In this document: positions 45,941 to 54,179 of the stretch, piece by piece
Position numbering within the stretch: position 1 is the stretch's first letter
How the letters are laid out: each line of letters starts with the position of its first letter
Notes under the pieces: generated by a model
What the model saw: the letters and a program-made list of their open reading frames with translations, nothing else
What the model was told of the DNA's origin: nothing
The model's database searches: none
NCBI GenBank assembly: GCA_964624795.1
Contig: CAZUZS010000008.1
Location: forward strand, 1 to 64,000
Source: CAZUZS01 sp964624795
GTDB taxonomy: Bacteria; Calditrichota; Calditrichia; RBG-13-44-9
Direction of reading: 5' to 3'
Length of the DNA: 64,000 bases
Made by a program: the position numbers and the translations under genes

Positions 45941-47623
45941 ATGAACCGATTATCAATCATTTTTGTTTTGTTATTTTCAGCATTTCTCATGAGCCATGCG
46001 GAGACTGATCCCAGTTTCCAGCTCAACATATTTTTCACCAATGATGTGCATGGCGGGATTACCGAGCAATCTGCTGAGTTTCTCAATCCCGATTTTCCGC
46101 CCACCCTGGGTGGGGGCGCTTCCGCTATGGCTATCATGAAAAAAGCGCGGGAAAATGCCGAGCAGAAAGGCAATTCCTGGCTTACCCTGGATGCCGGCGA
46201 CATTTTCCAGGGAACGCTGGTCGGAACGCTTTCCAAAGGAGAAGTTGTAGTTAAATACATGAATATGGCGGGTTATGATGCCTGCGTTCCCGGCAATCAC
46301 GACTTTGATCTGGGCCGGGACAACCTGCAAAAGCTGATCGCTGAATCCAATTTTCCATGGATTAGCTGCAACATTATCGATAAGTCGACCGGGAAAATCT
46401 GGGCACCGCTTAAACCGTACATCATTAAGGAAGTGAACGGCGTAAAAATAGGATTTACCGGATGCACCACCGTGGGCACCGAATATATGAGCTTCCCCGA
46501 GAACATCAAGGGCCTGGAATTTATACCGGAAATTCCCGCCATGCAGAAGATTGTGAATGTGCTGCGTGAAAAGGAGAAAGTTGATCTGGTGGTAGCCATG
46601 GTTCACACCGGTCTCCCCTACGATCCCCGTGAGGGCTACGAGGAACTACAGAAAACAACCTACGACAGCGTTATCGCCCGCGGATATGCCAATGCAATGG
46701 AAATTGCTCACTTTGTAAAGGGGATCGACATCCTGCTGGGAGGTCACCTGCACAAGGGCTACCCGAAACCGTGGGAAGATCCCATAAATCACACCATCTG
46801 CGTTCAGAATTATGGCAATGGCGGAAACCTTGGCTGGCTCAAGGTGCAGATTGACAGGAAGACCCGCTCAATTGCCGGCTACGATTTCCCATCGGAAGAC
46901 GGCACCCTTTTACTGTTGCAGGAGGACGAATTCTGGCCGGACAGTACCGTTGCCGCCTATATGAAAACCCAGCAGGATAAATATGAAAAGGGTTTTCGGG
47001 AGGTGATTGGCTCCACCAAAACAGCATTAACCCGCGCCGGTGTTGGCGAATCGCCAATGTACGACCTGGTAACCGATGCCATGCGGGAGCGGCTGAAAGC
47101 AGATTTTTCCTTCACCAACTACGGGGGAATCCGGGCTGATTTGAAGGTCGGTCCAATTACCCGTGAAGATATTTTTAAGGTGCTGCCATTTGGAAATCAG
47201 GCGGTGGAATTCCAGGTGGACGGCAAATTCCTCAAGCAAATAATTGAACAGAAAATCAAAGGCGGCGGCCGGGGGATGGCAATTTCCGGCGGCAAAATTG
47301 TTTACAGCAAATCGCTGCCGGACGGACACCGCGTGGTGAGCTTTTTAATCGACGGCAAGCCGTTGCAGGCCGACAAAATTTATCGTGTCGCGACCACCGA
47401 TTACCTGATGGAAGGAAATTCCGGCCTGGCAATTCTCAAATCCATTCCGACTGAAAAAGTTGCCTACACCGGCATCCTGGTGCGGGAAGCGGTTATTGAG
47501 TACGTAAAGAAAAACTCCCCGCTTAATATTAAGATTGAAGGCCGTTGGGAGAAAGATGACGGTGCCAGGCCCGATCCGAAATGGGAAAAACAGTTTGAGG
47601 ATGCGCAAGCTTCGGTGCAGTGA
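45941..47623 (+). CDS. periplasmic 5'-nucleotidase/UDP-sugar hydrolase (UshA-like)
   Basis: The 560-residue exported enzyme has a signal peptide (1-20). The calcineurin-like metallophosphatase domain has FFTNDVHGG (31-39), LDAGD, PGNHDFDLG, MVHTGLPYD and GGHLHKG. The 5'-nucleotidase C-terminal substrate domain (about 350-535) includes NYGGIRADL and VLPFGNQAVEF. It should release nucleosides or cleave UDP-sugars outside the inner membrane. larC begins 52 bases after the stop on the same strand, so they may be cotranscribed. A short charged tail rather than a lipid or sorting anchor ends the protein. Confidence 0.93.
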   Translation: MNRLSIIFVLLFSAFLMSHAETDPSFQLNIFFTNDVHGGITEQSAEFLNPDFPPTLGGGASAMAIMKKARENAEQKGNSWLTLDAGDIFQGTLVGTLSKGEVVVKYMNMAGYDACVPGNHDFDLGRDNLQKLIAESNFPWISCNIIDKSTGKIWAPLKPYIIKEVNGVKIGFTGCTTVGTEYMSFPENIKGLEFIPEIPAMQKIVNVLREKEKVDLVVAMVHTGLPYDPREGYEELQKTTYDSVIARGYANAMEIAHFVKGIDILLGGHLHKGYPKPWEDPINHTICVQNYGNGGNLGWLKVQIDRKTRSIAGYDFPSEDGTLLLLQEDEFWPDSTVAAYMKTQQDKYEKGFREVIGSTKTALTRAGVGESPMYDLVTDAMRERLKADFSFTNYGGIRADLKVGPITREDIFKVLPFGNQAVEFQVDGKFLKQIIEQKIKGGGRGMAISGGKIVYSKSLPDGHRVVSFLIDGKPLQADKIYRVATTDYLMEGNSGLAILKSIPTEKVAYTGILVREAVIEYVKKNSPLNIKIEGRWEKDDGARPDPKWEKQFEDAQASVQ

Positions 47624-47675
47624 CGCGCAATTTCGCCCACACCAATCCAAGGCCCGGCGTTGATTGGAATTTCAA

Positions 47676-48848
47676 ATGAAATACATTTATCTCGATGCCA
47701 TCGGCGGCGCATCCGGCGACATGCTGTTGGGTGCCTTTCTGGACAGTTTCGTGCCGCTGGACTACTTCCAGAATTCCATCGCCGAATTGGGACTTCCCGA
47801 TTACCAGATCAAATTAGAAAAAACGCAGCGCCACCACATTGCGGCGAGGAAATTCAGTGTGCTTAGCAGCGACCGGACTCCCCGCCACCTGAAAGACATC
47901 ATTCAAATAATTTCCAAAAGCGCACTCTCCAACTTTGTCAAGGATCAATCGATTGCCGTGTTCCGCAAGCTGGGGGAGCACGAAGCCAAAATTCACAACA
48001 TTCTCCTGGAAAAAGTGCACTTCCACGAAGTGGGTGCAGTGGATTCCATCATCGATATCGTGGGCACATTTATCTGCCTGGATTATGTTAATGTGGATAA
48101 GATATTCACCTCACCGTTGCCGGTCAGCCGGGGATTTGTAAAAGCATCCCACGGCCGGCTGCCGGTGCCTGCGCCTGCAACGCTTGCCCTGCTGAAGGGT
48201 TATCCGCTCGATTATCGTGCAGTGGAAGCCGAGCTGGTGACGCCCACCGGGGCGGTTTTGTTCACTCACATTTCGCACGGCGGGCTGCCGCTCTCCAGCC
48301 AGTTTACCGTTTCCCAAATCGGCTACGGGGCAGGCAGCAAGGATTTTCCCGAATTTCCCAACCTGCTGCGCATCTGGAGCGGCGAGCTGTTGGACGAGAT
48401 CGAGCACGAGACCGTAATCCAGGTTGAGACTAACATCGATGATATGAATCCGGAAATCTTCCCGCACCTTCAGCAATTGCTTTTCGAGGCCGGCGTAATG
48501 GACGTTACCTTTTATCCCGGCATCATGAAGAAAGGGCGACAGGGAACACTGATTTCGATTTTGAGTGATGTTTCCCTCCTGGATACAATTCGGAATATTT
48601 TGTACAGCCAGACTACCACCATCGGCTTCCGTTACTTTCCGCTGCACCGCGAAAAACTGCCGCGCGAGATCAGAAAAATCGATTCCCCCTGGGGGAAGAT
48701 TCAGATGAAAGTGGTGAAATGGCAGAATAGCGAACGATGGCTTCCGGAATATGAAGAATGCCGCCGAATTGCCGAAAAAACCGGCGAGCCGTTGCTCACG
48801 GTTTACCAAAAAATACAATTGTTTCTCGTTCAGAAACAATCCTCTTAA
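47676..48848 (+). CDS. larC: nickel-pincer cofactor cyclometallase-like protein (LarC)
   Basis: LarC inserts nickel into the pyridinium dithio-acid mononucleotide to complete the pincer cofactor of lactate racemase-type enzymes. The 390-residue protein has the family's opening YLDAIGGASGDMLLGAF, the HFHEVGAVDSIIDIVG segment (about 108-123) and the second-domain motif ETNIDDMNPEIFPHL (about 248-262). In some lactobacilli LarC is made by frameshifting from two frames; here one frame encodes all of it. ATG 47676 is chosen; an upstream TTG would add four residues. larA, larB and larE are not in the window. Confidence 0.92.
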   Translation: MKYIYLDAIGGASGDMLLGAFLDSFVPLDYFQNSIAELGLPDYQIKLEKTQRHHIAARKFSVLSSDRTPRHLKDIIQIISKSALSNFVKDQSIAVFRKLGEHEAKIHNILLEKVHFHEVGAVDSIIDIVGTFICLDYVNVDKIFTSPLPVSRGFVKASHGRLPVPAPATLALLKGYPLDYRAVEAELVTPTGAVLFTHISHGGLPLSSQFTVSQIGYGAGSKDFPEFPNLLRIWSGELLDEIEHETVIQVETNIDDMNPEIFPHLQQLLFEAGVMDVTFYPGIMKKGRQGTLISILSDVSLLDTIRNILYSQTTTIGFRYFPLHREKLPREIRKIDSPWGKIQMKVVKWQNSERWLPEYEECRRIAEKTGEPLLTVYQKIQLFLVQKQSS

Positions 48849-48866
48849 AATCCCGTTTTAAGTTCG

Positions 48867-49802
48867 TTGCTACAGCTTCTCACGAATAACCAGGTAAGCA
48901 AATTGCGCAATAAAATTTTGGCGTTCTGGGAATTTACCCGTCCCCACACCATTATCGGCACCACGCTCAGCATTTGCGCCCTTTATGTTATCGCGCTGGT
49001 GGAAAGCAATTTCATTGCGCTTCGCCTGCCCGATTTATTCGCTGCGCTGGTGAGCTGCCTGGCCGGAAATATTTATATTGTCGGCCTGAACCAGATTCAG
49101 GACATCGAGATAGACCGTGTCAACAAGCCGTATTTGCCGATACCGGCCGGAGATTTCTCCCCGGCTACCGCCTGGACGATTGTGCTTTTCGCCGGCGTCT
49201 TGTCGGTTACGCTGGCCGCAATTCAGGGGAGTTACCTTCTGCCGGTGATTCTCATCAGCTTGTTCCTTGGAACGCTATATTCGCTTCCTCCGGTACGATT
49301 AAAAAGATTTCCTTTCTGGGCATCCTTTTGCATTTTTGTGGTGCGGGGGCTGGTGGTGAATGTGGGCATTTTTCTCTATTTTTACGACGCAATCAGTGGA
49401 ATAAGCCGTCTGACGCCCCCGGTGTGGGCGCTGACTGTTTTCATGTTTGGATTCAGCCTTATCATCGCCTGGTTCAAAGACATCCCGGACACCGAGGGCG
49501 ACCGGCAGTTCCGGATCAGCACATTTGCCCTTCGCCTGGGACAGAAAGCGGTTTTCCTGATGGGAATCGTCCTTCTCAGCATTCTGTATATTGGGATGAT
49601 TATCGCGGGTTTTCTTCGGCTGCCGGGTGTAAACGAGCCGTTTCTAATCATCAGCCACCTTGCACTGCTTTTGTTGTTGTGGCTGCGCAGTGGCAAAGTC
49701 GATCCGGCTGAACAAGCGTCAATGACCAGCCACTACCATTTCATTTGGAAGCTGTTTTATGTGGAATATATCGCTTTTCCGGCTGCCTGCCTGCTGGGCT
49801 GA
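48867..49802 (+). CDS. UbiA-family prenyltransferase (homogentisate-type)
   Basis: This membrane protein of up to 311 residues has about eight or nine helices. Its two metal-diphosphate motifs are NQIQDIEIDRVNKP (about 75-88) and KDIPDTEGD (about 206-214). The wording and an N-terminal FWEFTRPHTIIGTT resemble homogentisate phytyl/solanesyl transferases, which attach isoprenoid tails to aromatic rings. The acceptor here is unknown. The start may be TTG 48867, or TTG 48903 with AGG eight bases upstream. It follows larC by 18-54 bases, so the genes are probably cotranscribed. Confidence 0.9.
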   Translation: MLQLLTNNQVSKLRNKILAFWEFTRPHTIIGTTLSICALYVIALVESNFIALRLPDLFAALVSCLAGNIYIVGLNQIQDIEIDRVNKPYLPIPAGDFSPATAWTIVLFAGVLSVTLAAIQGSYLLPVILISLFLGTLYSLPPVRLKRFPFWASFCIFVVRGLVVNVGIFLYFYDAISGISRLTPPVWALTVFMFGFSLIIAWFKDIPDTEGDRQFRISTFALRLGQKAVFLMGIVLLSILYIGMIIAGFLRLPGVNEPFLIISHLALLLLLWLRSGKVDPAEQASMTSHYHFIWKLFYVEYIAFPAACLLG

Positions 49803-49825
49803 GCGCAAACGGCATGGCGCAGGGA

Positions 49826-49847
49826 GCCCGGCGCGCGGGCCATTTTT
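49826..49847 (+). terminator. possible terminator after the UbiA gene
   Basis: GCCCG (49826-49830), loop GCGCG, CGGGC (49836-49840) is followed by CATTTTT. The stem is short and GC-rich and the T-run starts two bases late, so it is only a candidate. Confidence 0.4.
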
Positions 49848-49963
49848 CATTGGTCATTGGTCATTTCACGGCCTCAATACTCCCGCATAGCGGCCACCAT
49901 GTGGCAACACTCCATTAATTCCAACACTCCACAATCCTCTCTGAATCACATGTCGCTATGTTG

Positions 49964-50743
49964 TTACCTCTCAGGATACCCAATCAGATAGGTCATCGTG
50001 ACAAAAAACCGGGTGCGGATCTTGCCAATCTCCCAGTCGAAATTCGGGGCGTCAAGAGATTCCACAAGCTCGTTCAATTCAACTTCCGAATAGGTCCTGA
50101 GATTGGATGCAGTGCCGTCCCACACCGCAATAAACGGCACTACCGGTATCAGGTAGGTAAAGAGAAGCCTTTTCCAGGAAAACGGCTTAATAAACGGCGT
50201 CATGAACAAAACTGCCAGTGGCGAAAGCAGGATCAGCAGCATGTTTACGGGATAACGGCCGGTCAGCTCAAAGACACCGATCCCCTCCTTTTTGCGGACG
50301 GCATCCTGCAAGATTTTCCGGGCATGGGCTGGTTTAAAATGGTGGAAAGAGTTGAACATTGTTCGGAAACCATTCAGATTTTCAGGGAGCGATTCAGCAT
50401 TTACTGATGTTTCGATGAAAGAAATTCTGCCGTCACTCTTTGCAGCGATTTCTCCAAATGCTTCCACATGGGGAAATTTGTCGGTAAGCACAGCGTTCAA
50501 CTTCATCCCATATTCTTCTTCGAACTGCTGCAGAATAGTTATAACGGGCCCCGAGCTTCCCGACGCGAGGTCCACAATCTGACTGCAATTCAAGCGATCC
50601 AAATCGTGCCTGATTAGGGGGATGACCGGCCGGTAGAGATGCAGCGCTGAAACCACATACTCCAGGTAGTCCGTTACCAGGTTTCTCCAAAGCTGCGGAA
50701 ACCATGAATAATCTTCAAATTCAAAAAGGTGGATTCTCTTCAT
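49964..50743 (-). CDS. class I SAM-dependent methyltransferase-like protein with hydrophobic insert
   Basis: The protein (about 259 residues from ATG 50743; ATG 50749 and TTG 50770 are alternatives) carries a SAM-binding loop IVDLASGSSGPVITIL near 57-72. FNSFHHF near 132 is where the catalytic or substrate motif of class I enzymes sits. Unusually, residues 165-210 hold two hydrophobic segments (around LLILLSPLAVLFMTPF and LLFTYLIPVVPFIAVW). These could anchor it to the membrane, suggesting a lipid or quinone substrate. It converges on the UbiA gene, which is suggestive but not proof of a shared pathway. Confidence 0.7.
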   Translation of the reverse strand: MKRIHLFEFEDYSWFPQLWRNLVTDYLEYVVSALHLYRPVIPLIRHDLDRLNCSQIVDLASGSSGPVITILQQFEEEYGMKLNAVLTDKFPHVEAFGEIAAKSDGRISFIETSVNAESLPENLNGFRTMFNSFHHFKPAHARKILQDAVRKKEGIGVFELTGRYPVNMLLILLSPLAVLFMTPFIKPFSWKRLLFTYLIPVVPFIAVWDGTASNLRTYSEVELNELVESLDAPNFDWEIGKIRTRFFVTMTYLIGYPER

Positions 50744-51170
50744 AATCATCTCGTGGCAGCTCGATTTCAACCCGCAAAGTCAGATATTAATTGGGGAAAA
50801 GTCAACCACCCACTGCAATCTACCAGTGGAATATCCCAAATCCAATATCTAAGTCCGTAATTGGATAGATAATCCATGCACTTTCTCTTGCCACAACGGC
50901 ACGAAGGCACAAAGGGGCACAAAGATTTGTCCTTGTTAACTTTACAGGAAGATCGAAAGAAGAGAACAGTCTGGACGAGAATCAGCCTTTTCAGAAAATC
51001 CTTTTGGATACCTTCCGTAATTCCTGGAGCCTTAGTGCTTTTGTGGCAGAAAAGGATTAATCCGATTTAAACACAACCTTACACCCACATTACCCGCCGG
51101 TGTTGAATTCTCTTTGCCAAACCATATCTTATCTCTTATATTAAACCCTATATTTTTTGGAGTTTAACAA
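50744..51170. other. 427-base intergenic region with inverted repeat
   Basis: The centre holds a dispersed-type inverted repeat (50889-50914 with 51030-51049). Frames over it are repeat translations rather than genes. Near the TPR gene, TATATTTTTTGG (51149-51160) could be a -7 element, but no -33 TTG lies at the right distance. GGAG at 51159-51162 is a probable ribosome-binding site. Confidence 0.5.
50889..51049. repeat. GGCACGAAGG inverted repeat
   Basis: The arm at 50889-50914 (TGCCACAACGGCACGAAGGC...) is complementary, with about four mismatches in twenty, to CCTTAGTGCTTTTGTGGCAG at 51030-51049. A related GCAAAG-type repeat occurs at 58204-58336. Confidence 0.6.
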
Positions 51171-54100
51171 ATGCTGAAATACAGTTTGAAGACCTTTCCG
51201 ATTTTTCTGCTGCTGATTTTCGTTTCGCTCTCTGCCGCCCAAATTTCCAAGCTGGAAAAACAGGACTACCTGACCGCCCGCGGAATGTTTGACGACGGAA
51301 TGTACGAGTTGGCGCTCAGCCAGCTGCAAGGCTTTCAACAGAAATACCCTAACAGCCCCCTGGCCGAAGAAACGCATTTTTTGCAGGCGGAATGCTATTT
51401 TTATCTGAATCGCTACCCGGAAGCAATCCAAAAATACCGGGAGCACATTCAGCAGTTTCCCAATGGCAGCATGGTGGACGAGGCATATTTCCGGCTGGGG
51501 CTCTCATACTACAAGAACAGCCAGTATAATTCGGCGATCACCAGTTTGCAGGAATTCGCCGACAAATATCCGCAACACGAGCTGGTAGCGGAAGCCTTTT
51601 ACTGGATGGGTGAGAGCTACTACAAAATGAAATTGCTGGACAAAGCGGAGGCCGCTTACAAGCGCTGCATCGAGAAATATCCTGGCGCGGAGATTAAGCC
51701 ATATGCCTATTATAGCCTGGGATGGATTTACCAGGATACGCAGCAGCCGGAAAAAGCACTGGAAGTTTACAGGAAACTGGTCACCGAATTCCCTGAAAAC
51801 GACCTGAGTCTGGAGGCTTATTTCATCCAGGGAAACATCTACTACGAAATGGGCAACTACGACCAGGCCATTGCGGTTACCCTCGATGGGCTGAAGAAGG
51901 ATGCCAAGGACCGCTTCAAACCGCAGGGGCTTTTCCTGATTGGAGAAGCGACATTCGCCAAAGGCGAAGTGCAGAAATCGCGCGAAATTTACCAGCGGGT
52001 GATCCGGGAATTTCCCTACCACGATGTTTACTGGCAGGCGCAATTCTCCCTGGGATGGACATACCTGGTGGAGAAGGATTACCAACAGGGCTATGGAATT
52101 TTCCATCAGATTGCCACCAGCCAGGCGCAGAGTCCCATTGGCGTGAAAGCACTTTTTTACAGCGCGGTTTGTAAGAAGAATTTGAATGATACGCAAACCG
52201 CCGATCAGCTTTTTAATCAACTGGTGATTTCGCACCCCGAAAGCGAATTTGCCGATGACGGTCTTTATGAACTAGCCGGCATGGAATTCGACCAGAAAAA
52301 GTATAATGATGCCCTTCGCTATTTGCAAAAGCTGACGGACATTTACCCGGAGAGCGATCTGGTAACGGCAGGATTAAAAATGCAGGCGGATTGCTGGATT
52401 GGCCTGGAGAATTACAGCAAGGCGCTGCAAACCCTGAATGAAATCCAAAGTGCGCCGCCCAACATCTTGCAGGAAGTGATTTTCAAGCGCGGCTGGTGCG
52501 CCTTCCAATTAGGGGATTACGAGCAGGCAGCCACCGATCTGCAACTTTACCTGCAACAGTTCCCGCAGGGCGAACTGATCTCCGATGTGCATTACTGGCT
52601 GGCAGAGGCATTATACAACCAGGGCGACTATGCCGGTGCACTGAAAGCCTACCAGACTTATCTCAAGAACTACCCCAATCAGCAATATGCCAGCGACGCG
52701 AAGTACGGGGTGGCCTGGAGCGATTACCAGCTCAGCCGCTATCGCGAAGCGATTTCCACTTTCAGCGAATTGAGCAAATCCAGCAATAATCCCACCTACG
52801 TTTCGGATGCGCTGCTGCGAATCGCCGATGCGTATTTTGCCCAGAAAGATTATGAAAAGGCAGCCGACTACTACCAGCGCTACCTGCAGCGTTTCCCGGC
52901 CGGGAAAGAGCGCGACTGGGCCGGTTTTCAGATTGGGATGTGCAGCCTGAAGCAGGAAAACTACCGGGCGGCCCGCAGCGATTTCCAAAAATTAGCACAG
53001 GGTACCGGCAAGGGAGAGTATAACGAAAACGCCAAATATCTCATCGGGCGCAGCTACTTCATGGAAAACGATTTCGACCACGCCATCAGCGTCTACAAGG
53101 AATTCGTGAATTCATATCCCAAAAGCGACCTGCTGCCCCGTGTTTACTACGACATCGGTGATGCATTTTATAATAAGCGGGATTTCCGGGCTGCCATGAT
53201 TTGGTACGAAGATGTGATCAAAAAATTCCCGGAAAGTACAGTTCTGGGAGAAGCGATCAGCGGGATGCAGTGGTCGGCGATGCAGATGGGCCAGGTGGAT
53301 AAGGCTTTTCAGGTGGCCGATCGTTACATCCAACAAAACCCGGACAGCAAGCTGAGCGAAGAGCTGCTGATCCGCCGCGGCGATTTCTACTTCGGACAGA
53401 ACAAATTCCAGGAAAGCATCCGGGCCTACCAGGATTTCCTGCGCCGCTACCCCGGCTCCCTCATGGCACCCAAATCACAGTACTGGATCGGCCTGAGCTA
53501 TGTGAACCTGAAAAACTGGGATTCCGCCGACCAGGCGTTTCAAAAAGTTCTGCGGCAGTACTCCGACAGCGACGTGGTTCCCGATGCACTCTTCCAGATG
53601 GGAGTCATCGCGCGGCAGGAAAACAAATTGGATCAGTCGCTGGGCTATTTCAAGAGAATCCTGGGCGGCCAGTTTCGCCGCAGCCAGGACACCGCATTTA
53701 CCAGCGAGGTTTACTACCAGTTGGGGCTTACCTACCTGCGGCAGGACGACGCTGCAGAGGGCAAGGCGTCATTTCAGAAATCAATTGACGTGAATTCCGG
53801 CTCTTTCAGCTCATACCAGGCCCGCATTGAGCTAGCCAGACTGTTCGCCAAAGAGAAATCCATCGGACAGGCACAAACGCTGCTAAACCAGGTGATCCAG
53901 GATCGCAACGACGAGCTGGCCGCCGAGGCGCAGAAAGTTTTAGGCGATGTCTATTTCGATTCCGGGAAATACCAGGAAGCGGTCACCAATTACCTTCGCG
54001 TGAAATACGTTTACCAGGCCTACCCCAACTGGGTTGCCCGGGCGCTGTATGCTGCTGGAACCGCTTACGAAAAATTGGGACAGGTGGAGCAGGCCAAGAA

Positions 54101-54179
54101 GGTTTACCAGGAGATTGTGGATAAATTCCCGGCGGAGAAGATAAGCGATCAGGCAAAACAACGGCTGGCGGCGCTATGA
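51171..54179 (+). CDS. giant periplasmic TPR-repeat protein
   Basis: The 1002-residue protein has a signal peptide (1-23). The rest is tetratricopeptide repeats, more than twenty units of about 36 residues, with recurring patterns such as A-x-F/Y-x-x-G-x-x-Y and FPxSxL. The first units resemble the YbgF/CpoB and BamD outer-membrane accessory proteins. The solenoid probably scaffolds envelope proteins. Its stop overlaps the next start as ATGA (54176-54179), so it is translationally coupled to the outer-membrane barrel gene. ExbB, ExbD and TonB follow. I infer that the TPR protein works with this energised assembly; its partners are not known. Confidence 0.9.
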   Translation: MLKYSLKTFPIFLLLIFVSLSAAQISKLEKQDYLTARGMFDDGMYELALSQLQGFQQKYPNSPLAEETHFLQAECYFYLNRYPEAIQKYREHIQQFPNGSMVDEAYFRLGLSYYKNSQYNSAITSLQEFADKYPQHELVAEAFYWMGESYYKMKLLDKAEAAYKRCIEKYPGAEIKPYAYYSLGWIYQDTQQPEKALEVYRKLVTEFPENDLSLEAYFIQGNIYYEMGNYDQAIAVTLDGLKKDAKDRFKPQGLFLIGEATFAKGEVQKSREIYQRVIREFPYHDVYWQAQFSLGWTYLVEKDYQQGYGIFHQIATSQAQSPIGVKALFYSAVCKKNLNDTQTADQLFNQLVISHPESEFADDGLYELAGMEFDQKKYNDALRYLQKLTDIYPESDLVTAGLKMQADCWIGLENYSKALQTLNEIQSAPPNILQEVIFKRGWCAFQLGDYEQAATDLQLYLQQFPQGELISDVHYWLAEALYNQGDYAGALKAYQTYLKNYPNQQYASDAKYGVAWSDYQLSRYREAISTFSELSKSSNNPTYVSDALLRIADAYFAQKDYEKAADYYQRYLQRFPAGKERDWAGFQIGMCSLKQENYRAARSDFQKLAQGTGKGEYNENAKYLIGRSYFMENDFDHAISVYKEFVNSYPKSDLLPRVYYDIGDAFYNKRDFRAAMIWYEDVIKKFPESTVLGEAISGMQWSAMQMGQVDKAFQVADRYIQQNPDSKLSEELLIRRGDFYFGQNKFQESIRAYQDFLRRYPGSLMAPKSQYWIGLSYVNLKNWDSADQAFQKVLRQYSDSDVVPDALFQMGVIARQENKLDQSLGYFKRILGGQFRRSQDTAFTSEVYYQLGLTYLRQDDAAEGKASFQKSIDVNSGSFSSYQARIELARLFAKEKSIGQAQTLLNQVIQDRNDELAAEAQKVLGDVYFDSGKYQEAVTNYLRVKYVYQAYPNWVARALYAAGTAYEKLGQVEQAKKVYQEIVDKFPAEKISDQAKQRLAAL

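Noticed and set aside
50876..51070. 64-codon plus-strand frame
   Set aside because: Most of it is the GGCACGAAGG inverted repeat, and the translation is what that repeat gives in this frame.
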